This document shows positions 24,701 to 36,591 of a stretch of DNA of 64,000 nt, in pieces. Position 1 is the first letter of the stretch. Each line of letters opens with the position of its first letter. The stretch covers positions 148,793,890 through 148,857,889 of the forward strand of contig OX336397.1 of NCBI GenBank assembly GCA_946902985.2, given 5' to 3'. The notes under the pieces were generated by a model. That model was not told where the DNA came from, searched no databases, and saw only the letters and a list, made by a program, of their open reading frames with translations. This DNA is from Meconema thalassinum (Eukaryota > Arthropoda > Insecta > Orthoptera > Tettigoniidae). Position numbers and translations under genes: made by a program.

Positions 24701-24745
24701 GTGTTAATATCGAACACCGTTCGAAGGACGGGTACTTCTGCTAGT

Positions 24746-25739
24746 ACCCTATAAATGAAAGATTTAGATGACGGTTAAACACAAGCATTGGGATATGAAC
24801 AACTCCAGTCGATCACTTCCCCCACAAAACATGTATACCATGTCAAGTCATCAACCATTGGCATCCACTTAGAAACAAAATCACAACAACTAAGCTGCCA
24901 CTTCATTCTATGGCACAAGGATAAAAAGCAAGACTATAGAGGCTACGTCCTTTCTTTGAGAAAATAAATAGTGAGGTATCGTGACGCACACTTTAACTCG
25001 CATTTATCCTCAGCAATTTTCAATATAGGCTCGAGAATGGTATATCCATATTTTCGGCACCAGCAATTATTTTGCAAATACTCTGTAAATGGTGTTATCT
25101 AATTGGATTGCAAGTACATGTCAAGAAGTTTTAAATACTACTTAGCGGGAGAAGGATTAAAGCATGTAGTGGTATGCTGAGAGGAGGATAAAAGTGCTCT
25201 GTGTTTTGTGATTCTTAAAAGGTTACCACCTCCTGTAAATTATAACACACCACACTATATGCACTATGTGCTTTAAAGTCCAGGTAAATCAAACATCTCT
25301 ACACAATCGATGTTGTCACAAATAGTGCTCTCCATTTATCCGTAAGGTTTTCAACAGTGAAGTATGATAACCGATATGTTTACAAAATTCTGTTCTCTGT
25401 ATAAACCAAATAGGAAATATGGCTATCGTATTGTGAAATAATGCGAATTAATTTGTGTCACTTAAGCGAAAAATCACATCGCTACTTGCTTGGTGTTTAG
25501 TTGCCCGTTTCAATGAATTAATTTTGATGTAAAAGTTTGACGCCATTTCTTGAATGTTGCCTACACAAACTGTCATTTGTAGCTCTACAGTCGGGGGGGG
25601 GGGGACTGTCAACCCTACAGAGTGCGTCCTCATATGGCTGTTAGGGGGCCTAGAGCAATGTGGGCTGGTGGAAATGCCTCGGAAATGAACCCATGGACCA
25701 ACAGGCACCCTACTCTGAGGGCTTTATAATACTGGGGCA
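24746..25739. other. No recognised feature
   Basis: No gene or clear repeat was identified here apart from an 11-nt G-run at about 25594. Confidence 0.4.
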
Positions 25740-26133
25740 CCCTCTCTCCAGCTCAGGGTTATGAGTGCAGTCCACAACGGTAGCTACAGTGGAGGAGCTG
25801 GAATTCGGAACATTGCAGCTGCTGGAAGCGACATCCTAGTACTCGGGATTATTAAGAGTAAAAGGTATTGTCTTCACTCCCAAGATGTGTATCAGTGTAG
25901 CGTCTGACCCAAAGCGGGCGGCTACGAATGGTGTCTGCTAGGGACGGTTGAAAAAATGGCGGAGGGCAGCAGCTTCGTTATTAGTGCACATCGGCGCCAG
26001 CCTAGGTTTTGGCTGATACGGCGATGTAGCGCACATTTGAGAGCGTAACCATCGTTGTGTAAGTAGTCTCGAAAGTGCGTGTGGAAGGCAACGGGAAACC
26101 ACCTGATATTTAATCCCCAGGAAATGTTTTAGC

Positions 26134-29100
26134 ATGACTGGAAAACCAAAAGCCAAGGTCCCCAATCTCCGGAAGCCCTTTGGTGGACAGAGGGTGCTAA
26201 GAATATCCGGGCCATTCATGAGAAGGGTAGCTGCTTGGTATATCCGTAGCTTGTTTCATGGTGGAAAGGCTCATAATGCTATCAGAGAGATGGAAAGACT
26301 CGGTATTGATGTGCTTGGAATCAGTGAAATGCTCTGGCCACTATCTGGAAAATGTGTAGTCAATGGTTATCAAGTGCACTATTCTGGTAATGATGATCCT
26401 CATCACTTTAATGGTGTTGGTTTCCTTATGCATCATGATATCAGTAAGTCTATAAAATCAGTTTTTCCCGTATTTTACAGAGTATGTTCACTACAACTTG
26501 ATGCACGGCCAATTTCGGTGAATATCATCTAAGTATATGCTCCAACATGTGATTCGTCAGACATTGAAGTTGAAGATTTTTATACCAAAATAGAAACAGC
26601 CATGTTTTTCACTAAAAGATATGATATCAACATTGTAGTGGGTGATTTCAATCCTAAGGTGGGCCATGGTAGACGAGCTGATATTGTCGGTGATTTTCGC
26701 TTAGCTGCAAGCAATCATCGAGGTGATCGATTGGTTTAGTTTAGTCAGGAGTAAGATCTTACTATAGCAAACACACATTTTCAGCTGCCTCCATGTCATC
26801 TCTATACGTGGATCTCGAAAGTTGATAGCAGCATTAGGAACCAGATTGATAACATCACAATCATTAAACGCTTCAGAATCTCCATCCAATGTGTGAAAAC
26901 CTATCTTGGAGCTGATATCACCTCAAATCATAGGCTCCTGTTTGTATTTATGAATATCAGACTTAAGAAATGCAATTAAAAGGGAAGAACTAATTGGATT
27001 TTGGTTCAGAAACTTCAAAACATTGATCTGAAGAACGAAGTGCAGACAGAACTGTGTGTAAAACGTATGGACATTCAGAGAAGTATGAATGTAAATCAAA
27101 TCGAAGGGACTTGGAATCATATTAAGTCTACAATGAATGAAATAAGTCAAGCTAAATTAAAAGATGCCGGGAGAAAAAGGAACAAACCCTGGATGACAGA
27201 TAAAATTCTGCAGCTGATGGATCAGCGAAGAGCACTTAAGAATCAAGATCCCACGAATTACAAAATTTTGCAGAAATTAATAGGGCAGAAAATAAGGTTT
27301 ACAAAAGAAAAACAACTCTCTCAGGAATGTGTGGAAATACAATTTCTGAATTCAAAACATGACTCGTTTAGCATGTACAAGGAAGTGAGACAGGCAACAG
27401 ATATATACAAAACTATGACATGTGGTGTCCTCTTAACAGAAATGGTGATATCTTACCTAGTACAGAAGATAAATTGAAGGAATGGAAGGAATTTATTCAG
27501 AATCTCTTCATGGACTGCAGAAATTCTGATTACGGTGCATGTGGATATCACACGTGCAGAAGTGGAATATGTCATTAGAACAACGAAGACTGAAAGGGCT
27601 CCAAGCCCCGATGATATTTACACTAAGCTACTGAAACTACGTGTGAAAGAAAAACCCTTTTATTATTGGTAGACTTGTTCATCAGTATCTGCCGGTGTGG
27701 TATCATTCCCACTGACTGGTTCAAATCAACTTTTTTAACTTTATCTAAGAAAGCTAATGCAAAATACTGCAATGAATATAGAACCATTAGTTTGATGAGT
27801 CATGTTCTGAAAGTCTTCTTTAAAGTATTGCATTCAATAATTTACCAAAAGTGTGAGGAAAATGTCGGAATCTCACAATTTGGCTTCAGAAAAGGCTTCG
27901 GTAACAGGGAGAAGTTATTTAGTCTGCAGGTGTTAATCCAAAGGTGTTGGGATGTCCATGTTGATGTTTTTGCCTGCTTTATTGACCATGAGAAAGCTTT
28001 CGATAATGTCCAGCATAACAGGCTCATAAACATACTTCAAGAATTAGAGCTCGACGGATGGGACATCCGTATTATTGGTAATCTCTAGTGTAACCAGAGT
28101 GCTAGTATAAGAGTACATGGTCAGGTCTCAGAAGAAGTGTCAATTATGCTTTTCAACCTCTATTCGGAAAGGATTTTTCGTGATGCTCTTTATGGAAAGA
28201 CTCCAGGAGTGATAGTTAATGGAGTCACAAGAAATAATATCAGGTATGTACTGTCATACTTGCAATTAGTCTTAAACCGGCCGTGGTGGCCGAGAGCGCT
28301 AACGTGTTACCTCGTGCCTCGCTGGTATCGGGAGAGCGTGGGTTCGAATCCCACCTCGGCCGTTCTGAAAATGGTTTTCGTGGTTTCCCATTTTCACCAC
28401 CAGGCAAATGCCGAGACGGTTCCTTTCAATAGGTCCACGGCCGATTTCCTTCCAATATCCCTTCCCTGACCCGTCCTGAAAAGAAAAGTACATGACCATT
28501 GGCTGCATTAATAAAATTATTAAAAAAGATGTACAAGAACTGCTCGATGCTGTATATGAGGCCAGTAACTCCATGGGCCTAAGGCTGAATGTGAAGAAGT
28601 CCAAGTGGATGGCTATACGTAGGAAAGAAGATGGTATTCATGACAGTCTCAAGGTTGGAAATGACTGGATTGACAAGGCGACATCATTTAAATACCTAGG
28701 ATGCCACTATCATGTTAACCGGGACTTTGGTAGAGAGATCCGATGGAGAATTGAGCAAGCTAGAACTTCTTTTCAAAAAATCAGAAAAGTTTTAGTAAGC
28801 CGAGACCTGTCCATTGCACTACGAACACGACTCCTCAGATGTTAGGTCTTCAACATTCTACTCTACGGCGTCAACGTTTGGACATTAACTGAAACCATGT
28901 GCATAAGCTACAAGCTTTAGAAATATGGAGGTACCGAAGGATGCCTTCGACAGCCAATATAACCAAAGTAGAAATTTTTCAGCGTATGACCGAAAATCCT
29001 GAAATTCTCAATACCATCAAGAGAAGAATGCTAGAATTATTTGGCCTTATGATGGGAAACTGTAAATAAAAACTCTTTCAAATAATACTCCAAGGGAAAA

Positions 29101-29200
29101 TTAATGGAGGATGTGATCTGGTGCGAAGAAAGATATCATGGCTTGACAACTTATGCCAGTGGTTTAGGGTGACAAGACTCGAACTGTTCATAAGATCTAT
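26134..29200 (+). pseudogene. LINE endonuclease/reverse transcriptase, disrupted
   Basis: The N-terminal part is an apurinic-endonuclease-like domain: GISEMLWP..GKCVVNGY and SGNDDPHHFNGVGFL near 26.3-26.4 kb, then VVGDFNPKVGHGRRADIVGD and later SNHRLLFV. These cover the GDFN and S(D/N)H catalytic blocks. The reverse transcriptase part shows FACFIDHEKAFDNVQHNRL near 27970 (catalytic Asp in the FIDHEKAF block) and, after the SINE, MGLRLNVKKSKWMAI and KATSFKYLGCHY. The frame has an early TAA at 26530-26532 and many later stops and shifts. Proteins of this kind are often annotated in insects as craniofacial development protein 2-like. I place it in the RTE-like group by resemblance only. Confidence 0.8.
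28277..28480 (+). repeat. tRNA-derived SINE inserted in the LINE reverse transcriptase
   Basis: The head has a tRNA-like form (GTGGTGGCCGAGAGCGCTAACG as A-box region, GTGGGTTCGAATCCCACCTC as B-box region). It is followed by a body with GGTTTTCGTGGTTTCCCATT and GGTCCACGGCCGATTTCCTT, which resembles a SINE body widespread in insects. LINE coding similarity resumes immediately after it. No tRNA gene is called because it is embedded in and fused to a SINE body. Confidence 0.8.
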
Positions 29201-29260
29201 GGACAGATCATGCTACTGATCGCCAACGTCCTTAGAGGTCACGGTACTTGAAGAAAAAAA

Positions 29261-30347
29261 AGAAGTCGCCAACATGAATTTTCACAAGTGAATAACTATA
29301 TGAATACACTCCTGGAAAAATATACGTGTATTATTAATTAAATGATTATCCTAAATTGCCCTATTTAGTTGTGTTAATTAATTGGTACCTGTATCTTCTA
29401 CAGGAATGTACTCACATTATTTTACAAATGACAGTTAATTGTGATGTCCTCGAAGAGCCCATTCATTTCAACGGTTAATCGTCAGTGCATGTTGTTTAAG
29501 GAAAAGCATATGAATGACAACATTCCATTGCAATATGTGAGAGAAATGAAATTTAAATGCTCGTACTTAGAAATATAAATCAGCACTCATTATTTACTTA
29601 TTCTCTTAATCGGGACGATGAAGAACCATGTTGACTTTTAGAATGTAACAGCCGTAGGTGGATGTTATGACCTTTCCCAATGCACAATCGTTTTATCGTG
29701 CTGTAGAAGGATGAACACGTTCATCCGGAAGAACTATTAATCCCAAATCTCCGACACATAAAGGAGTATTGTCTCTAATTATTTTAGGTTAAAAATTTCT
29801 CTAGGATGACTTGTTTCGATCATCGTCCGATGCATATATATATATATATATATATTGACTGCACGAACACCACATCATTGAAGAGTTGATACGACCTCAT
29901 TCCTCGTATTTAAGGAAAACTTACATAGTAATAAATGTGGTAAAATTGCGATAGTTAACATTTGACTAATTAGATATGGTTAGGTATTATTCGATTTCCC
30001 TTGAGTATCTACCATAGCGATATTAATTGCTTTTCAGTCGGTCAACACCATTGTACCAGAATTGTAAACATGAAGCTAATTATATTAGGTTAAAAATTTC
30101 TTTAGGATGACTTGTTTCGATCATCGTCCGATGCATTACTTTTAGGCATTTAAATCTACATCTACGAATAAATATGTTATAAAACTATATATTTGTAGAA
30201 TGTTTTAGATACAGAAGATTATTGTATACTTTTCAAGAATTCTAAGTTCTATGTTGTTCTTGATATTTAAATTATAGTAGCTATTAACTGTCTATAACCT
30301 AGTACTAGCATTAGAAATTCTGCACAGAAACAAACTATCTTCCACAG
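29261..30347. other. Noncoding DNA upstream of the zinc-finger exon
   Basis: No gene was found. The stretch holds a TA microsatellite (29838-29855), a 51-bp direct repeat described separately, and at its right edge a pyrimidine-rich tract ending in CTATCTTCCACAG, a possible splice acceptor. Confidence 0.4.
29784..30136 (+). repeat. 51-bp direct repeat pair, 301 bp apart
   Basis: TTAGGTTAAAAATTTCT followed by GGATGACTTGTTTCGATCAT and CGTCCGATGCAT occurs at 29784-29834 and again at 30085-30136, with about one mismatch. The pair may be the ends of a short retroelement. No other copy was noticed in the window. Confidence 0.6.
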
Positions 30348-31308
30348 ATCGGAGAACACACAAAGAAGGAAGACATGTGGAGCCTCCCTCAGTCAGTATG
30401 GTAACATCAACTTACAATTGTCAACCCATAGTGGAAAAATGTTATATACATGCAATACTTGCGGAGCAACCATAAAACGGAAGGGTGATCTGAGGATTCA
30501 CATGCTGACCCATAATGGCCAAAATCCACATTTATGTAGTACCTGCGGAGCAAGGTTTAGTATAAAAGGCAGCTTGAAGACACACATGTTGATTCATAGT
30601 GGTCTTAGGGTTCATTACTGCACAATTTGCGGGGGAAAATTTACCCTTAAAGGTAATTTGAAGCGACATATGTCGATCCACGGTCCTCAAAAGCAGTATT
30701 CTTGTGGAACATGCGGAAAATACTTTACACAAGAAGTTTATTTAAGGAAACACACGTTGAGTCATAGTAGTCAACAGCCACATACCTGTGATACATGTGG
30801 CACAAACTTTACGCGGAAGGATAGTATAAAGAACCATATGTTGACCCATAGTGGTCTGCAGCCTTATTCCTGTAATGTATGCGGAAGAAACTTTACTCAG
30901 ACCGCTAATTTGCAGAAGCACATGTTGACCCATAGTGTGTTAAAGCCACATTCCTGTGATATATGCGGAGCGAAATTTGTCGATAGAGGTAATTTGAACC
31001 ACCACGTGCTGTTACATAGTGGTGTACAGCCATATTCGTGTTTAATATGCAAAAGAAACTTTACTCAGAAAAAAAATTTGAAGACACACATGTTGACTCA
31101 TAGCGGATTAAGGCCACATTCCTGTGTTACATGCGGTAAAAACTTTTCTCAAAAATCCAATTTAAATACACACATGATGATCCATAAAAGTCTAAAACCA
31201 CACTTCTGTTTTACATGCGGAGCAAAATTTACTGAGAAGGGCAAGTTGGAGAAACATACGCGGATCCACAGTGGTCAATACCAACATTCCCATGGAAAAA
31301 CAATTTGA
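30348..31308 (+). CDS. C2H2 zinc-finger protein, ten-finger exon
   Basis: The reading frame encodes ten consecutive intact C2H2 fingers (C-x2-C-x12-H-x3-H), from CNTCGATIKRKGDLRIHMLTH to CFTCGAKFTEKGKLEKHTRIH, preceded by one degenerate finger (TCGASLSQYGNINLQLSTH). Such arrays normally bind DNA as nuclear transcription factors. The linkers are mostly HSGLQPHSC-type instead of the classical TGEKP. No ATG lies at the start of the array: the first in-frame ATG is at 30439, inside the first linker. The frame runs upstream to a possible 3' splice site ending at 30347, so this is probably a terminal exon whose upstream exons (and any ZAD or BTB domain) lie elsewhere. It may also be a retained fragment of a tandem zinc-finger gene. 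The open frame of more than 300 codons argues for recent function. Confidence 0.75.
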
Positions 31309-32290
31309 AGACTCAAATAATGATCCATATTGGTCATTAACCACATTCATGTGGTACATGCAGAGCATCATTAACCGTCAAATGTAATTTGAAGAGACAC
31401 ATGGTGATCCTTAGTGTCTTAAATGCGGGGCATACTTTCCTATGAAAACCAGTTTAAATTAACAAATGTTCCTCGGTAGTGGCCTTGTCATTTGATACAT
31501 ACAGAGCTTTTTTTTGGATGGGGAGGGGTGGGGATTCTCTGAATGGACACCAAGACCTTACTCGCCTTGGACACAGAAACATTACATTCTTAGTAAAATT
31601 TAAGATGCACAGGATGATCCGTCATGGCTTATTGCCGCATGCATTTTCATCATTCGCAGTAAACTAAAGTAATGAATGATATTTACACACACACATGCTA
31701 ATTCACATTGATCTAGCGCCTAACTCACGTGATACATGTGCAGCTACATATACACAAATATTATCTTTTGTGAGTCGCACGGTACAAAAAGTCGCCAGAA
31801 GGCATATTTAAGTAATACATGCGGAGCAGATTTCATGTCAAATTAGTTTTTGAAGTTACATTTAACTCAAACAGGTCAAACGCTATCAATATACAGTAAG
31901 TAAGGAGCAAAATGTGCAGAGTTTGGGGTTTGAATAATCACCTATTCGTTCATTATGGGAATATAAATATTTAAGAGGTACTTCCGGTCAAAAGAACGAA
32001 GAGAGATTTCGATTCACACATTTAAATAGATTGTGGCACGAAGTACTGTTAATGTACAACATTCCATGCAAGAAGTATACCATTGGGACACGTCAGATTT
32101 CATAGTGGCTAAAAACCATATCATCATTGTACATACGGAGAAAACATCACTTTAATGATATCTTTGATCACGCACTTTTACTTATTAGAACAGAACCATG
32201 TTAATGTAGTACATTTGAGCAAAGTTTATTGGAAAATTAATTTCTAATTTAAATAATTTGTTTTTGCGGACTCAAGCAAATTCCCCTAAT
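31309..32290 (+). pseudogene. Decayed continuation of the zinc-finger array
   Basis: After the stop codon, finger-like segments continue in shifting frames, for example CGTCRASLTVKCNLKRHM (about 31345-31405), then ACATGCGGAGCAGATTT near 31818 and CATGCAAGAAGTATACCATT near 32065. None keeps all four zinc ligands in one frame. The stretch looks like fingers lost from the 3' end of the gene after the present stop codon arose, or a neighbouring duplicate in decay. Confidence 0.6.
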
Positions 32291-32602
32291 ATAAATCGAG
32301 AAAGGTTTGTTAGAACGCAGGATATTTATGAATCAGGTGTTAGTAGACTGAGGGTATGCTAAACTTACGCTCGAATTATGTATCATTATCGCTTTACAGT
32401 GGGCAGGAGATACCGTGAAAAGAGAATAGGTGATGTCTATGGTATCAGGCTAGAAAGGACAAGGCAGGAGAATGCCTCAAATTCTCCAATATTGTAGTGG
32501 TTAGAAGGTATAATCTTGAAGAAGAGATGTCGACAGGAATTAAGAAAGAGAGGAGATAATGCATGTTGTGGGCCCCTGTTTGCTCTCATCAAACTCATAA
32601 CG

Positions 32603-35600
32603 TCTGGTTAATTTCATTCTAGTTGGCATAGCAAGAATGCGTCCAGTTGAAAATGTAAGATTGAGCTGAGCTGGGCATGGAGCTCGCGTATTATGTTTGG
32701 TTAATACAGGTGTGGATGAATTAATGAATAAGATAACGATAAGCATTCAGCAGCAGAGAACCGGTTTTTTAGCCGAGTTCCAGCAACGATAAAAGTGCCA
32801 ATGCTACAGTGATTTGGTGAATTTAAATCGAATCCGTATTACAGCCTGAGAGTTGAAACATGCAAAGAGCTTGGACAGTAAGACAAACAACTTATTATTT
32901 TACGTGCGTAGCATTAGATTACTTCAGAAAATCATCGAAAGGTTAATTATGTCTCTTTAGTAATTCTAAGATTACGCATGTAAACAGATAAGGTTATTCA
33001 AGTTTATTTTGTGAACAGGAATCTTAATCTGTATTATTGTGGATGACTTAAGAGAGGCATGAGTTTGAAATGCTTATAGTGAAAGATGTTGTATAATAAA
33101 AACTACAAATATGTTCGAATTTAAGCCTGACAGATGTCAGTGCGAAGTTGCAGTAGCCACAGTGGGCTTGTTAAGGCGATTGAAGACCAGGATCTCAATC
33201 GGCACTTTTGGGTAGGCTCATGCTGGAGCTGATGAATGTGGTATTGGACACACTAATGGGGAAATGTGTGTATGACGGTGAGCCAAGTACCACTGGTATG
33301 ATTATGCTACGATGGTTATAGTAAGAATTTAATAATCCACAATTTATTTTTGATGAAGGAATAAACCGAACTAAATAATTGCTATATTAATAATAATGAA
33401 CATGTGATTTTTTTGAATTTCAAGGTAACATTAAAATTTATTCTGAACCTTACTAAATAATCACTAATCTTAACTGATTGTTGATATTTTAATTTGACTT
33501 TTTTTTATTTCCCGAGGTGTATTAAGTGGTATGTGAGACGTTAGACTTGAACCTTATTCCATTTTTGAGACAAATCCCATGTCGTGATACGAGGCAGTGG
33601 ATCTCATGGACATGCCGGATTTTATAGCATGAGTCAGAATTAGTACCGCAGCTATCACTGCAAGTCCCACCTACCTTAGGTGACAAAGTACTGCAAAGAG
33701 TAGTTTATCCTGACTAGGTAGAGCTCTAACGCAGCTAAAATAGGAGTGCACATTTTCAGTGGTAATTTTTGGGGGATACTGTGTATGAGTGTATAACGGT
33801 CTGTTCGATATTTTTAGCCTATTTTCATTTTTGAAAAAAAAGGCCTATGAGATCACCTTTTGTCCGGATGTCTGTGTATGCGTATGCGTGTGTGTGTGTG
33901 TGAGGATTTTTGTGTGCCCCCCCCCCCCTAATAAAATGTAAACGGCTGGAGCGATTTCACTGAAACTCGGTAAGTACATAGTACTATTCCACGCGACCCC
34001 GACCGTGCCCTTCAAACTTTGTTACGTCTCACCAATACAACATGGCGGCTGTGCGAAATATGTAACCAGCATTCAATAACTACGAAACTATAACCGATAT
34101 CACCCTGGATATCTGTACGGTGATAAAGGGAACTACTAGAAGTTCACCTATGTGACTTTTGAAAACCTGTTAGCTACAAAACCAACATGGCGGCCAAGCG
34201 AATTTGCGACTTTAAAATAGACGTTTCTCGCGATTCAACCAACCAAACGCAATAAAACTTGGTACAATATATGTTTGTTCACATTGTAATGCACCGACAC
34301 CTAACTACGTTCGATTGTTTACATAACCTCAAGATGGCGGCTGCGCGAAATATTTCACCTGCATTCTATATCTCTTAAACTATTACCGGTATCACCATGA
34401 AATTTTGTACGAAGATAAAGGGTACTACTGGACGTTCATCTATGAGTCTTTCAAAACCCGGTTAATTACAAAACGAACATGGCGGCCAAGCGAAGTTGAA
34501 AGTTTTAAATAGACTTTTCTCAAGATTTCGTGATCCAAACGCAATGAAACTTCGTTCAGCAAATGTTTATACACATTGTAAAGCACTGGTATCTAATTTA
34601 GTTCAATTATTTTTATAACCTCAACATGGCGGCTGTGCGAATTTCGAAAATTAAGTTTTTATTTCTTGTGTTCTAATCATGTGATCGAAATCAACATTTG
34701 CATTATAAACGTACACAATAACCATCACCTAACAGTACATAATTCTATGGCCTACAGATATTAAAATCCAACATGGCGACCATCCGAAATATTTAGACGG
34801 TTCTCAATATATATTAATCTACTACAGCAATCAAACTGAAATTTTGTAAGTGTATAGATGCTATACGCATAAGTTCACCTATGGGACGTTCAATAAACTG
34901 GCGAGCACATCCAACATGGCGGCGACGCGAAATTTAAATATTCAAATGGACGTTTCTTGCGTTTTAGCCATCCGAGCGCAGTGAAACTTGATACGGTATA
35001 TCCTTATACACATTTTAATCGACCGGAAACTAATTCATTAATCTGTTTTCATAACCACATGATGGCAGCTGAGCGAAATTTTAAAATCCCGCTTTTATTT
35101 CTTGTCTCCTAATCATGCGATTGAAGTTTCAATAAAACACCTACACAATAATCTTCATGTAATAGTACATGAATCTATGGCCTATAATATAAAAATCCAA
35201 CATGGTGACTATCCAGAATATTTAGACGGTTCTCAATATCTAAGAATCTATTACAGCAATCAAACTTACAATTTGTATGTTGATAGAGGCAATTAATATT
35301 AGTAGGATATATGAAAATAGGCTATTTAGTTCTTCACAGAACTACTTGTTTTTAAATGTCTCAATTTTAGCTTTCTTTTTCCTTTTTTTTCCTTTATGGA
35401 ATTGTAATTGTAATTTACTATTGTAACGTCAATTTAGGATTAGTTATGAACCCTAACGTAACGTTGAATGTTGTGTGTGACACCAATATAGTTTAGTTAT
35501 TCATATTTCAGCTGATTGTTAAATGTAAAATTAAGCATTGAAAGTGGTGATTTTCAATTGCCAATAGGATCAGGTGTGATTATTACTATTCTTAAGGGGA

Positions 35601-36439
35601 ATTTTATATGATAAGCGATTTATTTACGTGTCACGTATTAGTTTGATTGTTGATTTTTCTCTTGTAAGTAGGACTTCTACCGGCGATATTTTGAGATTAG
35701 TTTGGGGGCATATTTATTGTTAGATTAATTATTGGAATAGCCGGGGATCCCCGTAGAGTAGGCTAGGTATCTGAATTCACGAATAAATTAGAGAAAATAT
35801 TTTATATAAGCCTGGATTATTTAGTAGTTTTGTGCTTTCCTCGTGGATGTGTAGTTTGGGCTAAGTTTCGATTAGCGCCTTTAATAACACCTCGGAAACG
35901 GTCTGATATGCAGTTTCTCGTTCAGGTCAAGTCTGAATCCAAATACGAACCTCTTACTGTGTGATTTTGTTTGGGAGAGAGTCCCACAGTGGTTGATACG
36001 GTTTTCTGTCACGTGGCTCTTCGGACCAATCGGGCTCAGTATCATAGAGATATAAATTATGTTATACGTATATTGCTTATGTAAGAAGTTTTTCGCTCCC
36101 TTCTAAACCTTTGATTAAAGGTTAACATACAGCTTAAGGAGGCAAAACAAGAATGATTTTACAATTATAACCGTGCCTGTCATAGTTCGTACACAACAAT
36201 TATATATTTCCATGAATCGCATACATCTTTCTATTAGAAGCAATGTTTAATTCTTGAAATGTTTATCCTTTTTTCAAATTTTGTCTTTTGCTTTGTGCCG
36301 ATCTTTACCGTTTACCTATTTTTTCCCATGTTTATAGTAATGTTTAGACCTTTGAGTGAGTTTCATTTTGTAGCCAAAGGCAGAATCATAAATAACACCT
36401 AGAACAGTATTTCAACCTTATTTCATTTATAGAATGGCA
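32603..36439 (+). repeat. Long duplicated noncoding segment, copy B
   Basis: This is the partner of the segment at 17.17-20.0 kb, in the same orientation and 15.4 kb downstream. Without the 1.5-kb insertion at 33.8-35.3 kb it is about 2.3 kb. Similarity ends at TAGAATGGCA, directly before the Polinton-like element. No genes were identified. Confidence 0.85.
33816..35348 (+). repeat. Helentron/HINE-like element, copy H3 (best preserved)
   Basis: The 5' end is a hairpin (AGCCTATTTTCA with TGAAAAAAAAGGCCTA). It is followed by a GT microsatellite with a C-run, nine body units of about 146 bp, the inverted AAAATAGGCTA repeat, a stem-loop (35327-35344, TAGTTC paired with GAACTA) and CTTG. The flanks are runs of T on both sides. 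Copy A of the surrounding duplication has an uninterrupted T-run here, which gives a natural empty site. Insertion at T|T is the described preference of Helentrons. It is noncoding. Confidence 0.75.
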
Positions 36440-36542
36440 GAGCGATAGCTCTGAAACCAAATCAGATACGGGCAAAGCATGGGGTTGTTTCATTAATTCC
36501 ATAGTGACGACGACTGAGTGTTTTTCATGTGTGTATAAGGTT

Positions 36543-36575
36543 TATATATAGGCAAGCGGTGAGTAGGTCAGGTTA
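36543..36575 (+). promoter_or_regulatory. Possible core promoter of the fibre-like gene
   Basis: TATATATA at 36543-36550 lies about 27 bp upstream of GGTCAGGTTAGTT, a weak initiator-like string, and about 45 bp upstream of the CACCATGG start. The spacing is right for a TATA promoter. The initiator match is imperfect. Confidence 0.35.
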
Positions 36576-36591
36576 GTTAACGTCTATCACC

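Larger units (their letters stand above)
20185..24744 (+). mobile_element. Putative non-autonomous Helitron (composite)
   Basis: The left end is TCTTATATATAAAAGTG preceded by A. The right end has a hairpin (CGAAC ACC GTTCG at 24711-24723) followed 17 nt later by CTAG and then T. A|TC...CTAG|T is the Helitron boundary signature. The right part consists of units shared with the 5' flank of the autonomous Helitron at 3.9-4.2 kb, which suggests the same family. The middle contains unrelated repeats, so the two ends may belong to different insertions. Confidence 0.45.
25740..29260 (+). mobile_element. RTE-like LINE retrotransposon, decayed
   Basis: About 390 bp of 5' leader precedes an endonuclease-reverse transcriptase reading region that ends in a short 3' region with an A-rich tail (GAAGAAAAAAAAGAAG, near 29253). 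A SINE has inserted into the reverse transcriptase part. The 5' leader makes this an almost full-length copy. Confidence 0.7.

Noticed and set aside
28277..28360. Functional tRNA gene
   Set aside because: The tRNA-like head is fused to a SINE body and sits in a LINE; the same holds for the heads near 42.85 and 60.2 kb.
17174..36439. LTR retrotransposon with 2.3-kb LTRs
   Set aside because: The repeats begin TG and end CA, but there is no target duplication, no gag-pol between them and no primer-binding site was seen.
36440..36455. AGAGC/GCTCT palindrome as the Polinton terminal inverted repeat
   Set aside because: No matching inverted copy was found to the right of the polymerase, and a short palindrome is not a terminal repeat.
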